Origin: 55-13 sp964501275 | Lineage (GTDB): Bacteria > Armatimonadota > Fimbriimonadia > Fimbriimonadales > Fimbriimonadaceae | Reading direction: 5' to 3' | Length of the DNA: 64,000 nucleotides | Assembly: GCA_964501275.1 (NCBI GenBank) | Contig: CAZCSP010000007.1 | Coordinates: forward strand, 1 to 64,000 | Part shown: one piece after another, positions 34,803-43,823 of the stretch | Layout of the letters: every line of letters begins with the position of its first letter | Position numbering within the stretch: the first letter of the stretch is position 1 | The notes under the pieces: model-generated | What the model saw: only the letters and a program-made list of their open reading frames with translations | Database searches by the model: none | What the model was told of the DNA's origin: nothing | Position numbers and translations under genes: made by a program

Positions 34803-36067
34803 AGATTCTCTTCCTCTCCCAGCACTATCGCCCCGAACCCTGCGATACCCGAACATCCAAACTGGTCTCTGGATTTGCCGAGCGCGGTCACCAGGCGACG
34901 GCCCTCACCAGCTTCCCGAACTACCCATTCGGCAAAGTCTATGACGGCTATCGCCAGAGTCTGTGTCAAAGGGAGACGGTGGATGGAGTTGACGTGGTGC
35001 GGGTGCCGATGTATCCCGACCACAGCCGATCCTCTAAGAAGCGGGCGTTGAGCTATCTTTCCTTTGGGTTGTCGGCGGCGTTCTTGGGTGCGCTTTTCAC
35101 CAGGCGTCCCAACCTGATCTGGATTCACCACCCACCGCTGACTACGGGCTTCGCGGGCTACTTCCTGGCCAAGCTGAAGCGGGTTCCATTCGTTTTTGAG
35201 ATCCACGACCTGTGGCCGGAGAGCCTGACCAGCACGGGGATGATCCAGGAAGGAAGGGTCACGCGGGCGATTCGCAAGGCTTGTAACTTCCTTTATCGCC
35301 GTGCCGCCGCCATCGTCGTCACCTCCCCTGGGATGAAAACCCATCTGGAGCGGCAGAACGTGAGCCCGGATAAGATCGTCGTGATTCCGCAGTGGGCCGA
35401 CGAAGAGGTCTTCCGCCCGGTGGATCAGGACTTGGAACTTGGTTTGCGGCATGGGCTGATTGGGAAACGGTCGGTGGTCTTCGCCGGAAACTTGGGCATC
35501 GCCCAAGGGTTGGATGCCGTGCTGGATGCAGCGAAGCAACTGGCCGATGTCGAGGATTTCCAGTTTGTGCTGTTGGGCGACGGGGTGGAAGCAGCTCGGT
35601 TGCGGGAGCGGTGCGAGGCGGAAGGGATTGGGAACGTGCGGTTTGTGGGGCAGCAGCCGGCGACCGAGGTCTCCAAGTTCCTCGCCTGGGCCGACGCCGC
35701 GCTGATCAGCCTGAAAGACGACCCCCTCTTCGCCATCACCATCCCCTCCAAAACCCAGGCTTACATGGCCTGCGGAACACCGATCCTGTGTGCAGTTTCG
35801 GGTGACGGAGCAGATGCGGTGGAGGCGGCCCAATGCGGGTATACCGTGGCTCCCGAGGATGCGGATGATTTGGCGGAGAAGACCCGCGCCATGCTGGCTC
35901 TCTCGTCCTTTGAGCGGGAGGAGTTGGGTCGGAATGCGGCCGCCTATTTTGAAGCCAACTATCGCCGACAGACGATCTTGGATCGATATGAGGCGCTCTT
36001 CGGCGACCTGCTGGGTTATCGAGCCGTTGCGAGCGTGGGCGAGATGGTTCAGCGAAAGGTGGCCTAG
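34799..36067 (+). CDS. Glycosyltransferase, WbuB/WcaI-like (GT4)
   Basis: 422 residues, overlapping the epimerase by ATGA. Typical N-terminus LFLSQHYRPEPCDTRTSKL, then IHDLWPESLTSTGM, a motif of WbuB/WcaI-type L-FucNAc transferases, and C-terminal FAGNLGIAQGLDAVLDAA, IPSKTQAYMACGTPIL. It is probably the transferase using the FucNAc made by the three genes before it. Confidence 0.86.
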   Translation: MKILFLSQHYRPEPCDTRTSKLVSGFAERGHQATALTSFPNYPFGKVYDGYRQSLCQRETVDGVDVVRVPMYPDHSRSSKKRALSYLSFGLSAAFLGALFTRRPNLIWIHHPPLTTGFAGYFLAKLKRVPFVFEIHDLWPESLTSTGMIQEGRVTRAIRKACNFLYRRAAAIVVTSPGMKTHLERQNVSPDKIVVIPQWADEEVFRPVDQDLELGLRHGLIGKRSVVFAGNLGIAQGLDAVLDAAKQLADVEDFQFVLLGDGVEAARLRERCEAEGIGNVRFVGQQPATEVSKFLAWADAALISLKDDPLFAITIPSKTQAYMACGTPILCAVSGDGADAVEAAQCGYTVAPEDADDLAEKTRAMLALSSFEREELGRNAAAYFEANYRRQTILDRYEALFGDLLGYRAVASVGEMVQRKVA

Positions 36068-36160
36068 CCCCAATACCGTTTAGTTAAGGCGCGATGGCGA
36101 GATGTCCGTCATATAGCGTTACTTCAAAGGAAGCTTCACTAAACCGTATTGAGGCTAGGG
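36063..36160. repeat. Inverted repeat between two convergent genes
   Basis: Arms 36063-36089 and 36134-36160 (CCTAGCCCCAATACCGTTTA against its complement) with about four mismatches. It covers the ends of the glycosyltransferase and the DUF4173-like gene. It may be a two-way terminator, though no T-run follows. Confidence 0.7.
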
Positions 36161-37609
36161 CCGGGGAGCCGTTTGTTTGGAGAAGTTTAGGGATCGCCAG
36201 TCGGTGGGTTCTTGGAAGGAGGTCAGGCGCTCCAGCAAGAGGGTCTGTTCTTCGGTGGGAGCTTGATTAAGGTGACGGTGAAGGACGGGAGCCGCATCGG
36301 CGCTGAGGGAGCGGAGGTATGCCCAGTCGATACTTTTTCCGGCCTGTAAATTCCATCGAGCGACCACGGCGTCGGGGTTGAGCAGGTTCAGACCGACGAC
36401 CATCCCCGCGAACAGCATCAAGCCGCCCCAGGCAAACCGATTGGCCCGCTCCCGCATCACCGTCAGGCAGAACCACCCGAAAACCAGGCCCAACCAAACC
36501 AGCGCCGCCGCGACGTAGAGGCGGAGGGTGGAAAGCTGGAACGTTTCCAGGTACAGCTTCATCTTGAGCGCGGCGGAGAGCATCACCACGGTCAGAAACA
36601 TCACCAAGATGCCCGCCATCACGCGATAAAGCCGCTTCAGCCGCACGCTCTCCGGATCGATCAGGGCATGGAGTCCCAGGAGGGTGGGAAGGGCGAGAGC
36701 GGTGACCGCGACCAGTTCAAAGAACCCGCGCCGGGCGAACTCCGCCACGCTGAGGTCGGAGGTGGCGCGAAGTGTCTCGGACCCGCCGAAGAAGTAGGGC
36801 CACTGGGTCGCCACGAAGAGGATGAAGAGGAGGTTCAGGGCGCCGAGGACGATGGAGATCTCCAGGAGGCCGAGGGATGGCGAAGGGTTGGCGGCGAACG
36901 GCGGAGCTTTGACCTCTGGCTGGCCGATGTAAATCCGTCGGAAAAAGCCTGCCGTGAACCAGAAGAAGACGAACCCGATGAAGCCCTGCACAAGGAGGGT
37001 CTCGAGGTCGAAGGTGAAGAGATTCTTGAGTAGCCGCTCGAAGTTCGCATCTGCGCTGGCGAAGAGAACGCCGAAGAGAAGGACAAGGGGAGTCGCCAAG
37101 AGGAGTCCGCGAACGCCGGCCGCTACATGCTTCCCATGCCCGCTCTGCGGGATCAGCCGCCAGGCGATGTCGTTGAGGAGCAGGTTGAAAGTATCGATGA
37201 ATGCCACAAACCAGGCCCCCAGCGCCCGGAAGGGGTAGTCGTAGACCGAACCCTTGGAGATGATGGAGGGCCGCGCCCGGATCGCGAGGATGCCTGCGAA
37301 GAGAGCCATCGCCAGCAGATTCAGGAATCGAATCGTGGAAGAGTCCCGCCCCGCGAGAAGCAGGGAGAACAGAACGATCCCCACCCAGAGGATGTTCGCC
37401 TTCGACTGCGGACGCACAAACGAGAACTTCGCCAATAACCCATAGATGCCCAGGGAGGCCAGGGTCGTCAGGGTGAACCCGATCCCCAGCGGGCCGGAGG
37501 GAACCAGGAGAGCCGCCACCAACCCAACCAGCCCCGCCCCAACCAAAACGGACAGAGCGGCGCGGTGGACGACGGGGGTTTCGGAAGCAACGATCGCAGG
37601 AGCAGCCAT
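36155..37609 (-). CDS. Multi-helix membrane protein (DUF4173-like)
   Basis: 484 residues from ATG 37609 (an earlier ATG at 37654 is possible). About 11-12 hydrophobic segments; a mid-protein region with VYDYPFRALGAW and TFDLETLLVQGFIGFVFFWF resembles the DUF4153/DUF4173 membrane family, to my recollection. Function unknown; not part of the exopolysaccharide operon, and on the opposite strand. Confidence 0.7.
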   Translation of the reverse strand: MAAPAIVASETPVVHRAALSVLVGAGLVGLVAALLVPSGPLGIGFTLTTLASLGIYGLLAKFSFVRPQSKANILWVGIVLFSLLLAGRDSSTIRFLNLLAMALFAGILAIRARPSIISKGSVYDYPFRALGAWFVAFIDTFNLLLNDIAWRLIPQSGHGKHVAAGVRGLLLATPLVLLFGVLFASADANFERLLKNLFTFDLETLLVQGFIGFVFFWFTAGFFRRIYIGQPEVKAPPFAANPSPSLGLLEISIVLGALNLLFILFVATQWPYFFGGSETLRATSDLSVAEFARRGFFELVAVTALALPTLLGLHALIDPESVRLKRLYRVMAGILVMFLTVVMLSAALKMKLYLETFQLSTLRLYVAAALVWLGLVFGWFCLTVMRERANRFAWGGLMLFAGMVVGLNLLNPDAVVARWNLQAGKSIDWAYLRSLSADAAPVLHRHLNQAPTEEQTLLLERLTSFQEPTDWRSLNFSKQTAPRP

Positions 37610-37710
37610 ATTTCGACCAACGTTTGCCCATACAGTCGCGTGCCAAGATCGCAAACTTTCAGAAATTTTGTTATTTCAGGAAGAATTGGCATTTGGCGAT
37701 GGGTGTTGGG

Positions 37711-37835
37711 CTTTAGGTTTTGGGGTTAGCCATCCGGACTTTGAGGAACCATAGATGGAACGAGTCGGCAACCAAAAACCAAGGAACCAAAAACCTAAAA
37801 CCCGATGCCCAAAACCCAACGCCTAAAACCCAACG
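37711..37835. repeat. Mirrored GT/AC-rich repeat pair (family E)
   Basis: Left tract gctttaggttttggggtt near 37711 and right tract 37782-37835 (aaccaaaaacctaaaaccc and cccaacgcctaaaaccca) are roughly reverse complements around ~60 unique bases. Intergenic. Confidence 0.7.
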
Positions 37836-37842
37836 CTCTCTC

Positions 37843-38340
37843 TCAACACTCCCCCTCCTTCTCCAAGAACCTCTCGATGTCCGCCGGATGCAGGATGGCA
37901 ATGTTGGGGTTGGCGAGGCGGACGAACTCTTCGAAGGAGATGTCGCCCACCTCGCCCGTTTCGCGGAATTCGTCGTAGATCGCCTTAAGGGCGGTGGCGG
38001 GGGAAGGCTGGTCCTCGAATGCATCCACCCAGATGCCCGGCATCTCTTCGCTGCTCTTGTAGGCGATAGCGGCGATGAAGGGAAGCTCGCCCAGGGAGTC
38101 CGAGGCGCGGGAGCCGGTGGACTCCCAGGCCCCGTTGCTCACCTGCATCCCTTGGTCGGCGAGCGCTTTGCGGGTTTCATCCAGACTCAGCTTGGTAGAG
38201 GCGCTGACCACGATGCCGGTCGCGGGGTTCGCCGAGGTCACGTGGGTCTTGTTCTCCAGGCGGGAGATGTAGGCGAGTTGGCCGCCGGTGTGGCGTTTCG
38301 TCTCCTCGGCAAAGCTGTCCAGTTCCACGTGAAGCGTCAT
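37843..38340 (-). CDS. Protein of unknown function, 165 aa
   Basis: Soluble, mildly acidic, no signal or membrane segment. It starts MTLHVELDSFAEETKRH and ends with a charged FLEKEGEC. I recognise no family. It is divergent from acsA, sharing an 87-base promoter gap. Confidence 0.65.
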   Translation of the reverse strand: MTLHVELDSFAEETKRHTGGQLAYISRLENKTHVTSANPATGIVVSASTKLSLDETRKALADQGMQVSNGAWESTGSRASDSLGELPFIAAIAYKSSEEMPGIWVDAFEDQPSPATALKAIYDEFRETGEVGDISFEEFVRLANPNIAILHPADIERFLEKEGEC

Positions 38341-38427
38341 ATTCCTGCCCGTTAGAGTATCACCTTACGCGAGCCCCGGTCTATTCGGGCTAAAATTTGG
38401 GCCAAATCCCCGCCAAAGAGGTCCGCG

Positions 38428-40404
38428 TTGTCCGAAACCATTGAAACCCTTCTCGACGAAACCCGCCTATTCGCCCCGTCCGACGCCTTTCGAACCCAGG
38501 CCAATGTCAGCGATCCCGAGATCTACGCTCGGGCGATGGCCGATCCGGTTGGCTTTTGGGAAGAGCAGGCGAAGGCGTTGGACTGGTTCCAGCCTTGGCA
38601 TACCGCCATGGCGTGGAATCGCCCGTTTGCCAAGTGGTTTCTTGGCGGCAAGCTGAACGCCTGCTACAACTGCGTGGACCGCCATGCCGAGGGGCCACGG
38701 GCGGACAAGGTGGCGATCCTCTGGGAAGGGGAGCCAGGCGAGGTGCGGAAGATCACCTATCGGGAGTTGAAGTATGAGGTTTCCCGAATCGCCAATGGGT
38801 TGAAGTCGCTAGGCGTGCAGAAAGGGGATCGGGTCTGCATTTACCTGCCGATGGTTCCCGAACTCGCGATGACCATGCTCGCCTGCGCCCGCATCGGCGC
38901 GGCCCACAGCGTGGTGTTTGGTGGATTCAGCGCCGACTCCCTGGCGGAACGCACCAACGACGCCCAGGCCAAGGTGATCGTCACCGCCGACGGCGGCTAC
39001 CGCAGAGGCAACGTCGTTCCTCTGCTCAAGATCACAGAGGAGGCTCTGGCGCTGGGTTGCCCCACGGTGGAGACCGTCCTTGTCCTCAATCGCATCGGAG
39101 ATTCCGCATCTGAGATTTCAGATTTAAGATTTAAGAGTTGGGATTCGGTGGTTGGTTCGCAATCCGCCGACTGCCCTTGTGAGCCGATGGACAGCGAGGA
39201 CCTGCTTTTCATCCTCTACACCAGCGGCTCCACCGGCAAGCCCAAAGGGATCATCCACACCACCGGGGGCTACCTCACCCATGCCGCCGCCACTTCCCGG
39301 TGGGTGTTCGACCTGAAAGACGAGGATGTCTATTTCTGCACCGCCGACTGTGGCTGGGTCACCGGGCATACGTACATCGTCTACGGGCCGATGGCAAACG
39401 CCACGACCTGCGTGATGTATGAGGGCGCGCCGGATACGCCGGATAAGGATCGGTTCTGGCGGATCATCGAGCGGCATGGAGTCACCATCCTGTACACGGC
39501 TCCCACCGCGATCCGTGCCTTCATGAAGTGGGGAACCGAGTTTCCCGACCGATGCGACCTCTCTTCGCTTCGCCTGCTGGGATCGGTAGGCGAGCCGATC
39601 AACCCCGAAGCTTGGATTTGGTACCACGAGGTTATTGGTAAGAAGCAGTGCCCGGTGGTGGATACCTGGTGGCAGACCGAGACGGGAGGCATCATGATCG
39701 CCCCCCTCCCCGGCATCACCGCCACCAAGCCCGGTAGCGCCACCCAGCCCTTGCCGGGGATCGTCGCGGCGGTGATGAGCGACGAGGGCAACGAGATTTT
39801 CCGCCCCAGTGCCCAACACCCAACGCCCAACGCCAACCTCCCCGTCGGCGGCATCCTCGCCATCTCCCACCCTTGGCCCGGGATGACCCGAGGCATCTAT
39901 GGCGACCCGGATCGGTTCCAGCGGGTCTATTGGGACCGCTTCCCGAACCACTACTTCCCTGGCGACGGTGTGAAGGTGGACGAGGATGGCTACTTCTGGC
40001 TTTTGGGCCGGGTGGACGACATCATGCTGGTCGCAGGCCACAACATCTCGACCATGGAGGTAGAGTCGGCGCTAGTGGACCACCACGCGGTGGCGGAGGC
40101 AGCGGTGATCGGCAAGACCCATGAGTTGAAGGGCCAGGCGATCTCGGCCTTTGTGATCCTCAAGACAGGAGCCGAGGCCACGGTAGACGAACTGAAAGCC
40201 CACGTCGCCCACAAGATCGGCGCCCTGGCCCGCCCCGACGACATCTTCCTCTGCGCCGACCTGCCCAAGACGCGGTCGGGCAAGATCATGCGGCGGCTGC
40301 TACGGGATGTGGCCGAGGGCAGGGCCTTGGGAGACACCACCACCCTGGCGGATGCCAACGTCGTGCGGGCACTCAAGGACCAGTATGAGGACAAGGAGGG
40401 GTAG
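38428..40404 (+). CDS. acsA: Acetyl-CoA synthetase (AMP-forming)
   Basis: Makes acetyl-CoA from acetate, ATP and CoA. 658 residues from a TTG at 38428 with AAAGAGG in front. The AMP-binding loop YTSGSTGKPKG is at 264-274, WWQTETGG follows near residue 415, and the acetylation-regulated lysine is Lys619 in SGKIMRR. Two repeat-like tracts are translated in frame: nucleotides ~39106-39146 (residues ~227-239) and 39804-39842 (residues ~459-472, PSAQHPTPNANLP). Both fall in loops, so activity may be kept. Confidence 0.95.
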   Translation: MSETIETLLDETRLFAPSDAFRTQANVSDPEIYARAMADPVGFWEEQAKALDWFQPWHTAMAWNRPFAKWFLGGKLNACYNCVDRHAEGPRADKVAILWEGEPGEVRKITYRELKYEVSRIANGLKSLGVQKGDRVCIYLPMVPELAMTMLACARIGAAHSVVFGGFSADSLAERTNDAQAKVIVTADGGYRRGNVVPLLKITEEALALGCPTVETVLVLNRIGDSASEISDLRFKSWDSVVGSQSADCPCEPMDSEDLLFILYTSGSTGKPKGIIHTTGGYLTHAAATSRWVFDLKDEDVYFCTADCGWVTGHTYIVYGPMANATTCVMYEGAPDTPDKDRFWRIIERHGVTILYTAPTAIRAFMKWGTEFPDRCDLSSLRLLGSVGEPINPEAWIWYHEVIGKKQCPVVDTWWQTETGGIMIAPLPGITATKPGSATQPLPGIVAAVMSDEGNEIFRPSAQHPTPNANLPVGGILAISHPWPGMTRGIYGDPDRFQRVYWDRFPNHYFPGDGVKVDEDGYFWLLGRVDDIMLVAGHNISTMEVESALVDHHAVAEAAVIGKTHELKGQAISAFVILKTGAEATVDELKAHVAHKIGALARPDDIFLCADLPKTRSGKIMRRLLRDVAEGRALGDTTTLADANVVRALKDQYEDKEG

Positions 40405-40419
40405 GGGGCAGGGTTCCTC

Positions 40420-40486
40420 GGTTTTAGGTTTTAGGTTTTGGGTTTTGGGTTTTGGGTTTTGGGTTTTGGGTTTTGGGTTTTGGGTT
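40420..40486 (+). repeat. Telomere-like TTTTGGG heptamer tract
   Basis: About eight TTTTGGG units, with two TTTTAGG at the start, immediately after acsA. Runs of GGG at 7-base spacing can form G-quadruplexes. A complementary AC-rich tract, with cccaaaaccgagg, is found at 40718-40758, closing an inverted pair around the family D repeat. Related short tracts occur elsewhere in the window. Confidence 0.85.
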
Positions 40487-40506
40487 ATCAAGTCAGCACC
40501 TTGTAA

Positions 40507-40580
40507 CGGCGTCATCCTGAGCGAGCCAGAAGAAGTCTGTAGCTTTGCCGCTTGCTCGTCGCGAGTCGAAGGACCTCACC
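40507..40580 (+). repeat. Dispersed repeat (family D), copy 2
   Basis: CGGCGTCATCCTGAGCGAG at the left and AGTCGAAGGACCTCACC at the right match the copy at 8579-8654 in opposite orientation. Lies within the intergenic stretch 40405-40752, where no gene is seen. Confidence 0.75.
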
Positions 40581-40752
40581 CGTTCGCAGTCTCTTCCCGA
40601 CCAACAAGCGGGTGAAGTGGTTCGACTTCGCGGCGTACACGCTCTCACCCAACCCATAGCGCTCGGGCCGCTTTGCTCACCATGACGTCGTGCTACAAAT
40701 AAAGGAATAGGCGCTTACAACCCCTAAAACCCAAAACCGAGGAACCAAAAAC

Positions 40753-41322
40753 CTAAAAAGCCTTGTGCCACTTCTGAATCTTCACCTTGTGCGAAGTGGG
40801 GATGGAGCTCATGAGGGCTTCTTGGGTGGCCCAGGTGACGATGCTGATGATCTCCTCATTGAGGGCGACGTTGTTGCCCCAGACGGAGCCCAGGTAGCCG
40901 GGGATGTAGGCGAGCTCGGCGAGGACTTCGTCGGTGTCCAACTCCAATTCCTCCTGCTGGCCGGGGTCGGAGAACCGCATCGCGAAGCTGGCGAAGCTCC
41001 CCACCGGAATCTCCTCGAAGCTCTTGCCGTGCTTGCTCCGAGGGTTTACCAACGCGACGTCGGGTGGGTCGATCGTGAGAGATGCCACCAAGGGACCTAC
41101 CTTCGACTGCATCAGATCCTCAAAAGCCGATTCCGCAACCTCGGAACTGGGGTAGCGCATGATCTGCATGAACCCCCCATCCGGCTCCAGCGACCGCCAA
41201 GAGGAGATGCCAAGCAGATGATCCCGATTGGTCGGAAGGTCCTCCACCTGGTTCCGGTAGCTCAATAGTTGGGCGTCGGTAGCCATCACACGAAGACGAG
41301 CGATCACGATTACTTCAGACAT
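40753..41322 (-). CDS. ABM/dimeric alpha-beta barrel-like protein
   Basis: 189 residues from ATG 41322 (41331 also possible). The start SEVIVIARLRV followed by SSWRSLEPDGGFMQIMRYPS resembles antibiotic-biosynthesis-monooxygenase-type ferredoxin-like halves; a second half (VGSFASFAMRFSDPGQQEEL) might be a second such unit. The assignment is tentative, and the substrate and role are unknown. Confidence 0.55.
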   Translation of the reverse strand: MSEVIVIARLRVMATDAQLLSYRNQVEDLPTNRDHLLGISSWRSLEPDGGFMQIMRYPSSEVAESAFEDLMQSKVGPLVASLTIDPPDVALVNPRSKHGKSFEEIPVGSFASFAMRFSDPGQQEELELDTDEVLAELAYIPGYLGSVWGNNVALNEEIISIVTWATQEALMSSIPTSHKVKIQKWHKAF

Positions 41323-41399
41323 TTGGCCCATTTTTGCATGAAAATGAGGCGGAGGGGCGGAAAGACGGGGGAATTAGGGACAAGGGAAGGAGGGGGAGC

Positions 41400-41690
41400 G
41401 TGGTGGGATGATGGCGTGATTTCGTGATGGAGGTGAGGGGCGTGAGTCGTGAAATCGTGAAATCGTGATGTCGTGATTGACGTGAGGAGTGGTGCGACCA
41501 CTTCGTGGTCGGGGGATTTTGGGTGGCCTGTCCAGGGATCTTCGACCACCTGGCTACTGGCTGGGACCACTCCGTGGTCAAATGGCTTTCATCACGCATT
41601 TCACGTCCATCACGTCAATCACGGATCATCTCCCTCATGCGCCTCACCTCCATCACCTCAATCACGACTCTCCTCACTTCCTCAACTTGA
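41400..41690. repeat. Mirrored TCGTGAT/ATCACG arrays around a family C element
   Basis: The left tract (41415-41480) is made of cgtgat/cgtgag words; the right tract (41583-41685) of atcacg/tcacctcc words, so they face each other. Between them, 41496-41579 carries GACCACTTCGTGGTC, CAGGGATCTTCGACCACCTG and GACCACTCCGTGGTC, as in the element at 4363-4568. No gene between 41323 and 41673. Confidence 0.75.
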
Positions 41691-42258
41691 AGCAGTTCCG
41701 GCATCTCGCCTCATACGACTCCGTCGCGCCAATGAGAATGATGGGGTCATCTCGGTGGGCGGGTTTGCCGTCGATTTGGCGGTAGGTGTGGCTGGCAGCG
41801 GCGCCGCAGTTCATGCAGATGGCTCTCAGCTTCACCACCTCGTCGGCCAAGGCCAGGAGGCGGGGCATGGGGCCGAAGGGCTCTCGGCGGAAATCTTGGT
41901 CCAACCCGGCGCAGATCACCTCTTTGCCTTTGTCGGCCAGTTCGACGGCGAGGTCGCAGATGGAGTCGTCGAAGAACTGAGCCTCCTCGATAAGGACCAC
42001 CTGGGTCCCCCGCTCGATCTTTTCCCGCAGGTCGGCGACGTTCTTAACCGGCACTGCCTCATGGTCCACCCCCATATGGGTGACGACCTTAGACTCATCG
42101 TAGCGGTTGTCGATGGTGGGCTTGAAGACTTGGACTTTGCGCTTGGCATAGAGCGCCCGACGAGCCCGGCGAATCAACTCCTCGCTCTTCCCGGCAAACA
42201 TCGACCCGCAAACCACCGTGATGGAGCCGAGAGGTTTGGCGGGTTTGGATGAGGCCAT
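41674..42258 (-). CDS. tdk: Thymidine kinase
   Basis: 194 residues, type II enzyme phosphorylating thymidine for salvage. P-loop GSMFAGKS at 18-25, catalytic Glu92 in IEEAQFF, and a structural zinc site made of two CxxC pairs: Cys148/Cys151 and Cys186/Cys189. Length normal. Confidence 0.95.
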   Translation of the reverse strand: MASSKPAKPLGSITVVCGSMFAGKSEELIRRARRALYAKRKVQVFKPTIDNRYDESKVVTHMGVDHEAVPVKNVADLREKIERGTQVVLIEEAQFFDDSICDLAVELADKGKEVICAGLDQDFRREPFGPMPRLLALADEVVKLRAICMNCGAAASHTYRQIDGKPAHRDDPIILIGATESYEARCRNCFKLRK

Positions 42259-42381
42259 GGGATGGTCTTAACGTTACCTTTTTGAGAGTCACCGGGCGGA
42301 CTGCGGTTCGGTATTGCGGCACTACGGCATTGCATTTTCCGACTTCCCGCTTCCGCCCAGGTACGAGCCATTCTGGGTCTA

Positions 42382-43065
42382 CTATTTCTTGGTCATTGAC
42401 AACTTGGCGCTGCCGGCGGGGATGCCTTCTTGGAATCTCAGGTTCTTGATTTCGCTTTCTACCGAGATGGGGGTGCAGGTTGACTTTTCGATGATGGCCG
42501 TGCCTTTGGCGGTGGTGGGTTCGGCTCCCGACTCCTCCTGATACTCAATCGAGACTTTCAGCTTGTCGTCGGCGTCGCTCAAGAGTTGGTAGGTTCCTTT
42601 GGCTTTGGGCAGGTTGAGGTTCTTGTCGGCGGGGAATTCGTGGGTCCACTTGTCGCCCACCGCGACCGGCTTGGGCGGAGCCTCGTACTCACCTACCCGC
42701 GAGAAGATTTCGCCAATGACATCGCTGTCGGGGTCGTCGGCCTTATTTCTTTTGCTCAGGAGGTCGCCGCGCGCGTTGTACTTCTGGACGTCCTCCGCTT
42801 CATCCGGCTGAGCCTGCTCTTCACCGCCGAACGAGGCCTTCATGTTCTTCATCGTGGTTCCGAGGGTGTAATCTCCGTTCGCCTCGACCTTCTTCACATG
42901 CATCACCACGTCGCCCGTAATCTTGAGCTCCTGTTCCATGAGGAGGCCGTCGATTTTCAGGCCATAGGAAAGCTTCTGGCCCTCTTTGGGCTTCCAGAGG
43001 AGATCGTAAGTGGCGGATTGGAGGCCAGAGGCGAGGAGGACGAAGGCAGCGAGAATGGCATTCAT
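42382..43065 (-). CDS. Secreted protein of unknown function (paralogue of the protein at 20399)
   Basis: 227 residues from ATG 43065, with signal peptide AILAAFVLLASGLQSA. Beta-rich, hydrophilic; KVEANGDYTLG, KASFGGEEQ, KPVAVGDKWTHE and KGTYQLL line up with the protein at 20399, so they are diverged copies. No catalytic pattern is seen. It is divergent from the DUF5819-like gene at 43161. Confidence 0.8.
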   Translation of the reverse strand: MNAILAAFVLLASGLQSATYDLLWKPKEGQKLSYGLKIDGLLMEQELKITGDVVMHVKKVEANGDYTLGTTMKNMKASFGGEEQAQPDEAEDVQKYNARGDLLSKRNKADDPDSDVIGEIFSRVGEYEAPPKPVAVGDKWTHEFPADKNLNLPKAKGTYQLLSDADDKLKVSIEYQEESGAEPTTAKGTAIIEKSTCTPISVESEIKNLRFQEGIPAGSAKLSMTKK

Positions 43066-43160
43066 GCTGATAACTGTACGCTGAAACGTGTCCCTAAATC
43101 TCACGACTTGTGTCGCGAATACAATCGGACCTATCTTACGTCCTATAATCGAACTTAGCG

Positions 43161-43823
43161 ATGGCCGAGCAAAAGACCCCGCGAAACGCCCCCCTTTGGA
43201 TCAAGGCGTTTGTGATTTTCCACCTGGTGTGCATCACGATGTGGTCCCTACCCTATCCCAAGGAGCCTTACCAGATGGGTACGGCGAAGTTCGGGGTGCG
43301 CACCGACAGTGCCAAGGCCTTTGCCCGGACCTTTAGCGAGACGGTGACCGAAGGGACGCTGTACTTGAACTGGAAGTATCTCAAGGGGTCGCCGCTGATG
43401 TACTATCCCGGCGCCACCGGCTTTTGGCAGTATTGGGATATGTTCTCGCCCAACCCCGCCAGCGTCGATCTCTATTTGGAGGCGGATGTGGTGTACAAGG
43501 ACGGAACCACCTACCGGTTTAAGTATCCGCGCATCTACGACCTGCCAATCCCCAAGAAGTATTTCAAAGAGCGGTACCGGAAGTTTTATGAAAACGTCAA
43601 TCAGGACAACCAGTCTTCTATTCGGCCCCATGTAGCTCAACGGATCGCGCTGGAATGCTTTGACAATCCTCAGAATCCGCCGGTAGAGGTCACGCTGATC
43701 CGGCATTTCAATATCGTTGAGCCTCCGGGGCAGGAGCCTGATCCAGAGTACACCGTGGTGCGTTTCTATACGCATGTGGTCGATCTGGCCAAATTGCGCA
43801 AAGACAAGGGGCTGACGCCTTGA
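43161..43823 (+). CDS. HTTM-partner membrane-anchored protein (DUF5819-like)
   Basis: 220 residues; one N-terminal membrane helix (IKAFVIFHLVCITMWSL) and then an extracytoplasmic domain with GFWQYWDMFSPNPASVDLY, a sequence style I associate with DUF5819 proteins that travel with HTTM genes. The family call is from memory. It overlaps the HTTM gene by TTGA, so the two are probably made together. Confidence 0.7.
   Translation: MAEQKTPRNAPLWIKAFVIFHLVCITMWSLPYPKEPYQMGTAKFGVRTDSAKAFARTFSETVTEGTLYLNWKYLKGSPLMYYPGATGFWQYWDMFSPNPASVDLYLEADVVYKDGTTYRFKYPRIYDLPIPKKYFKERYRKFYENVNQDNQSSIRPHVAQRIALECFDNPQNPPVEVTLIRHFNIVEPPGQEPDPEYTVVRFYTHVVDLAKLRKDKGLTP

Noticed and set aside
40420..40486. True telomere or plasmid end
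   Set aside because: The tract is short, internal and flanked by ordinary genes; it is better read as a simple repeat.
41400..41690. CRISPR-like array (repeated atcacg/cgtgat words)
   Set aside because: Units vary in length and spacing and there are no uniform spacers or cas genes.
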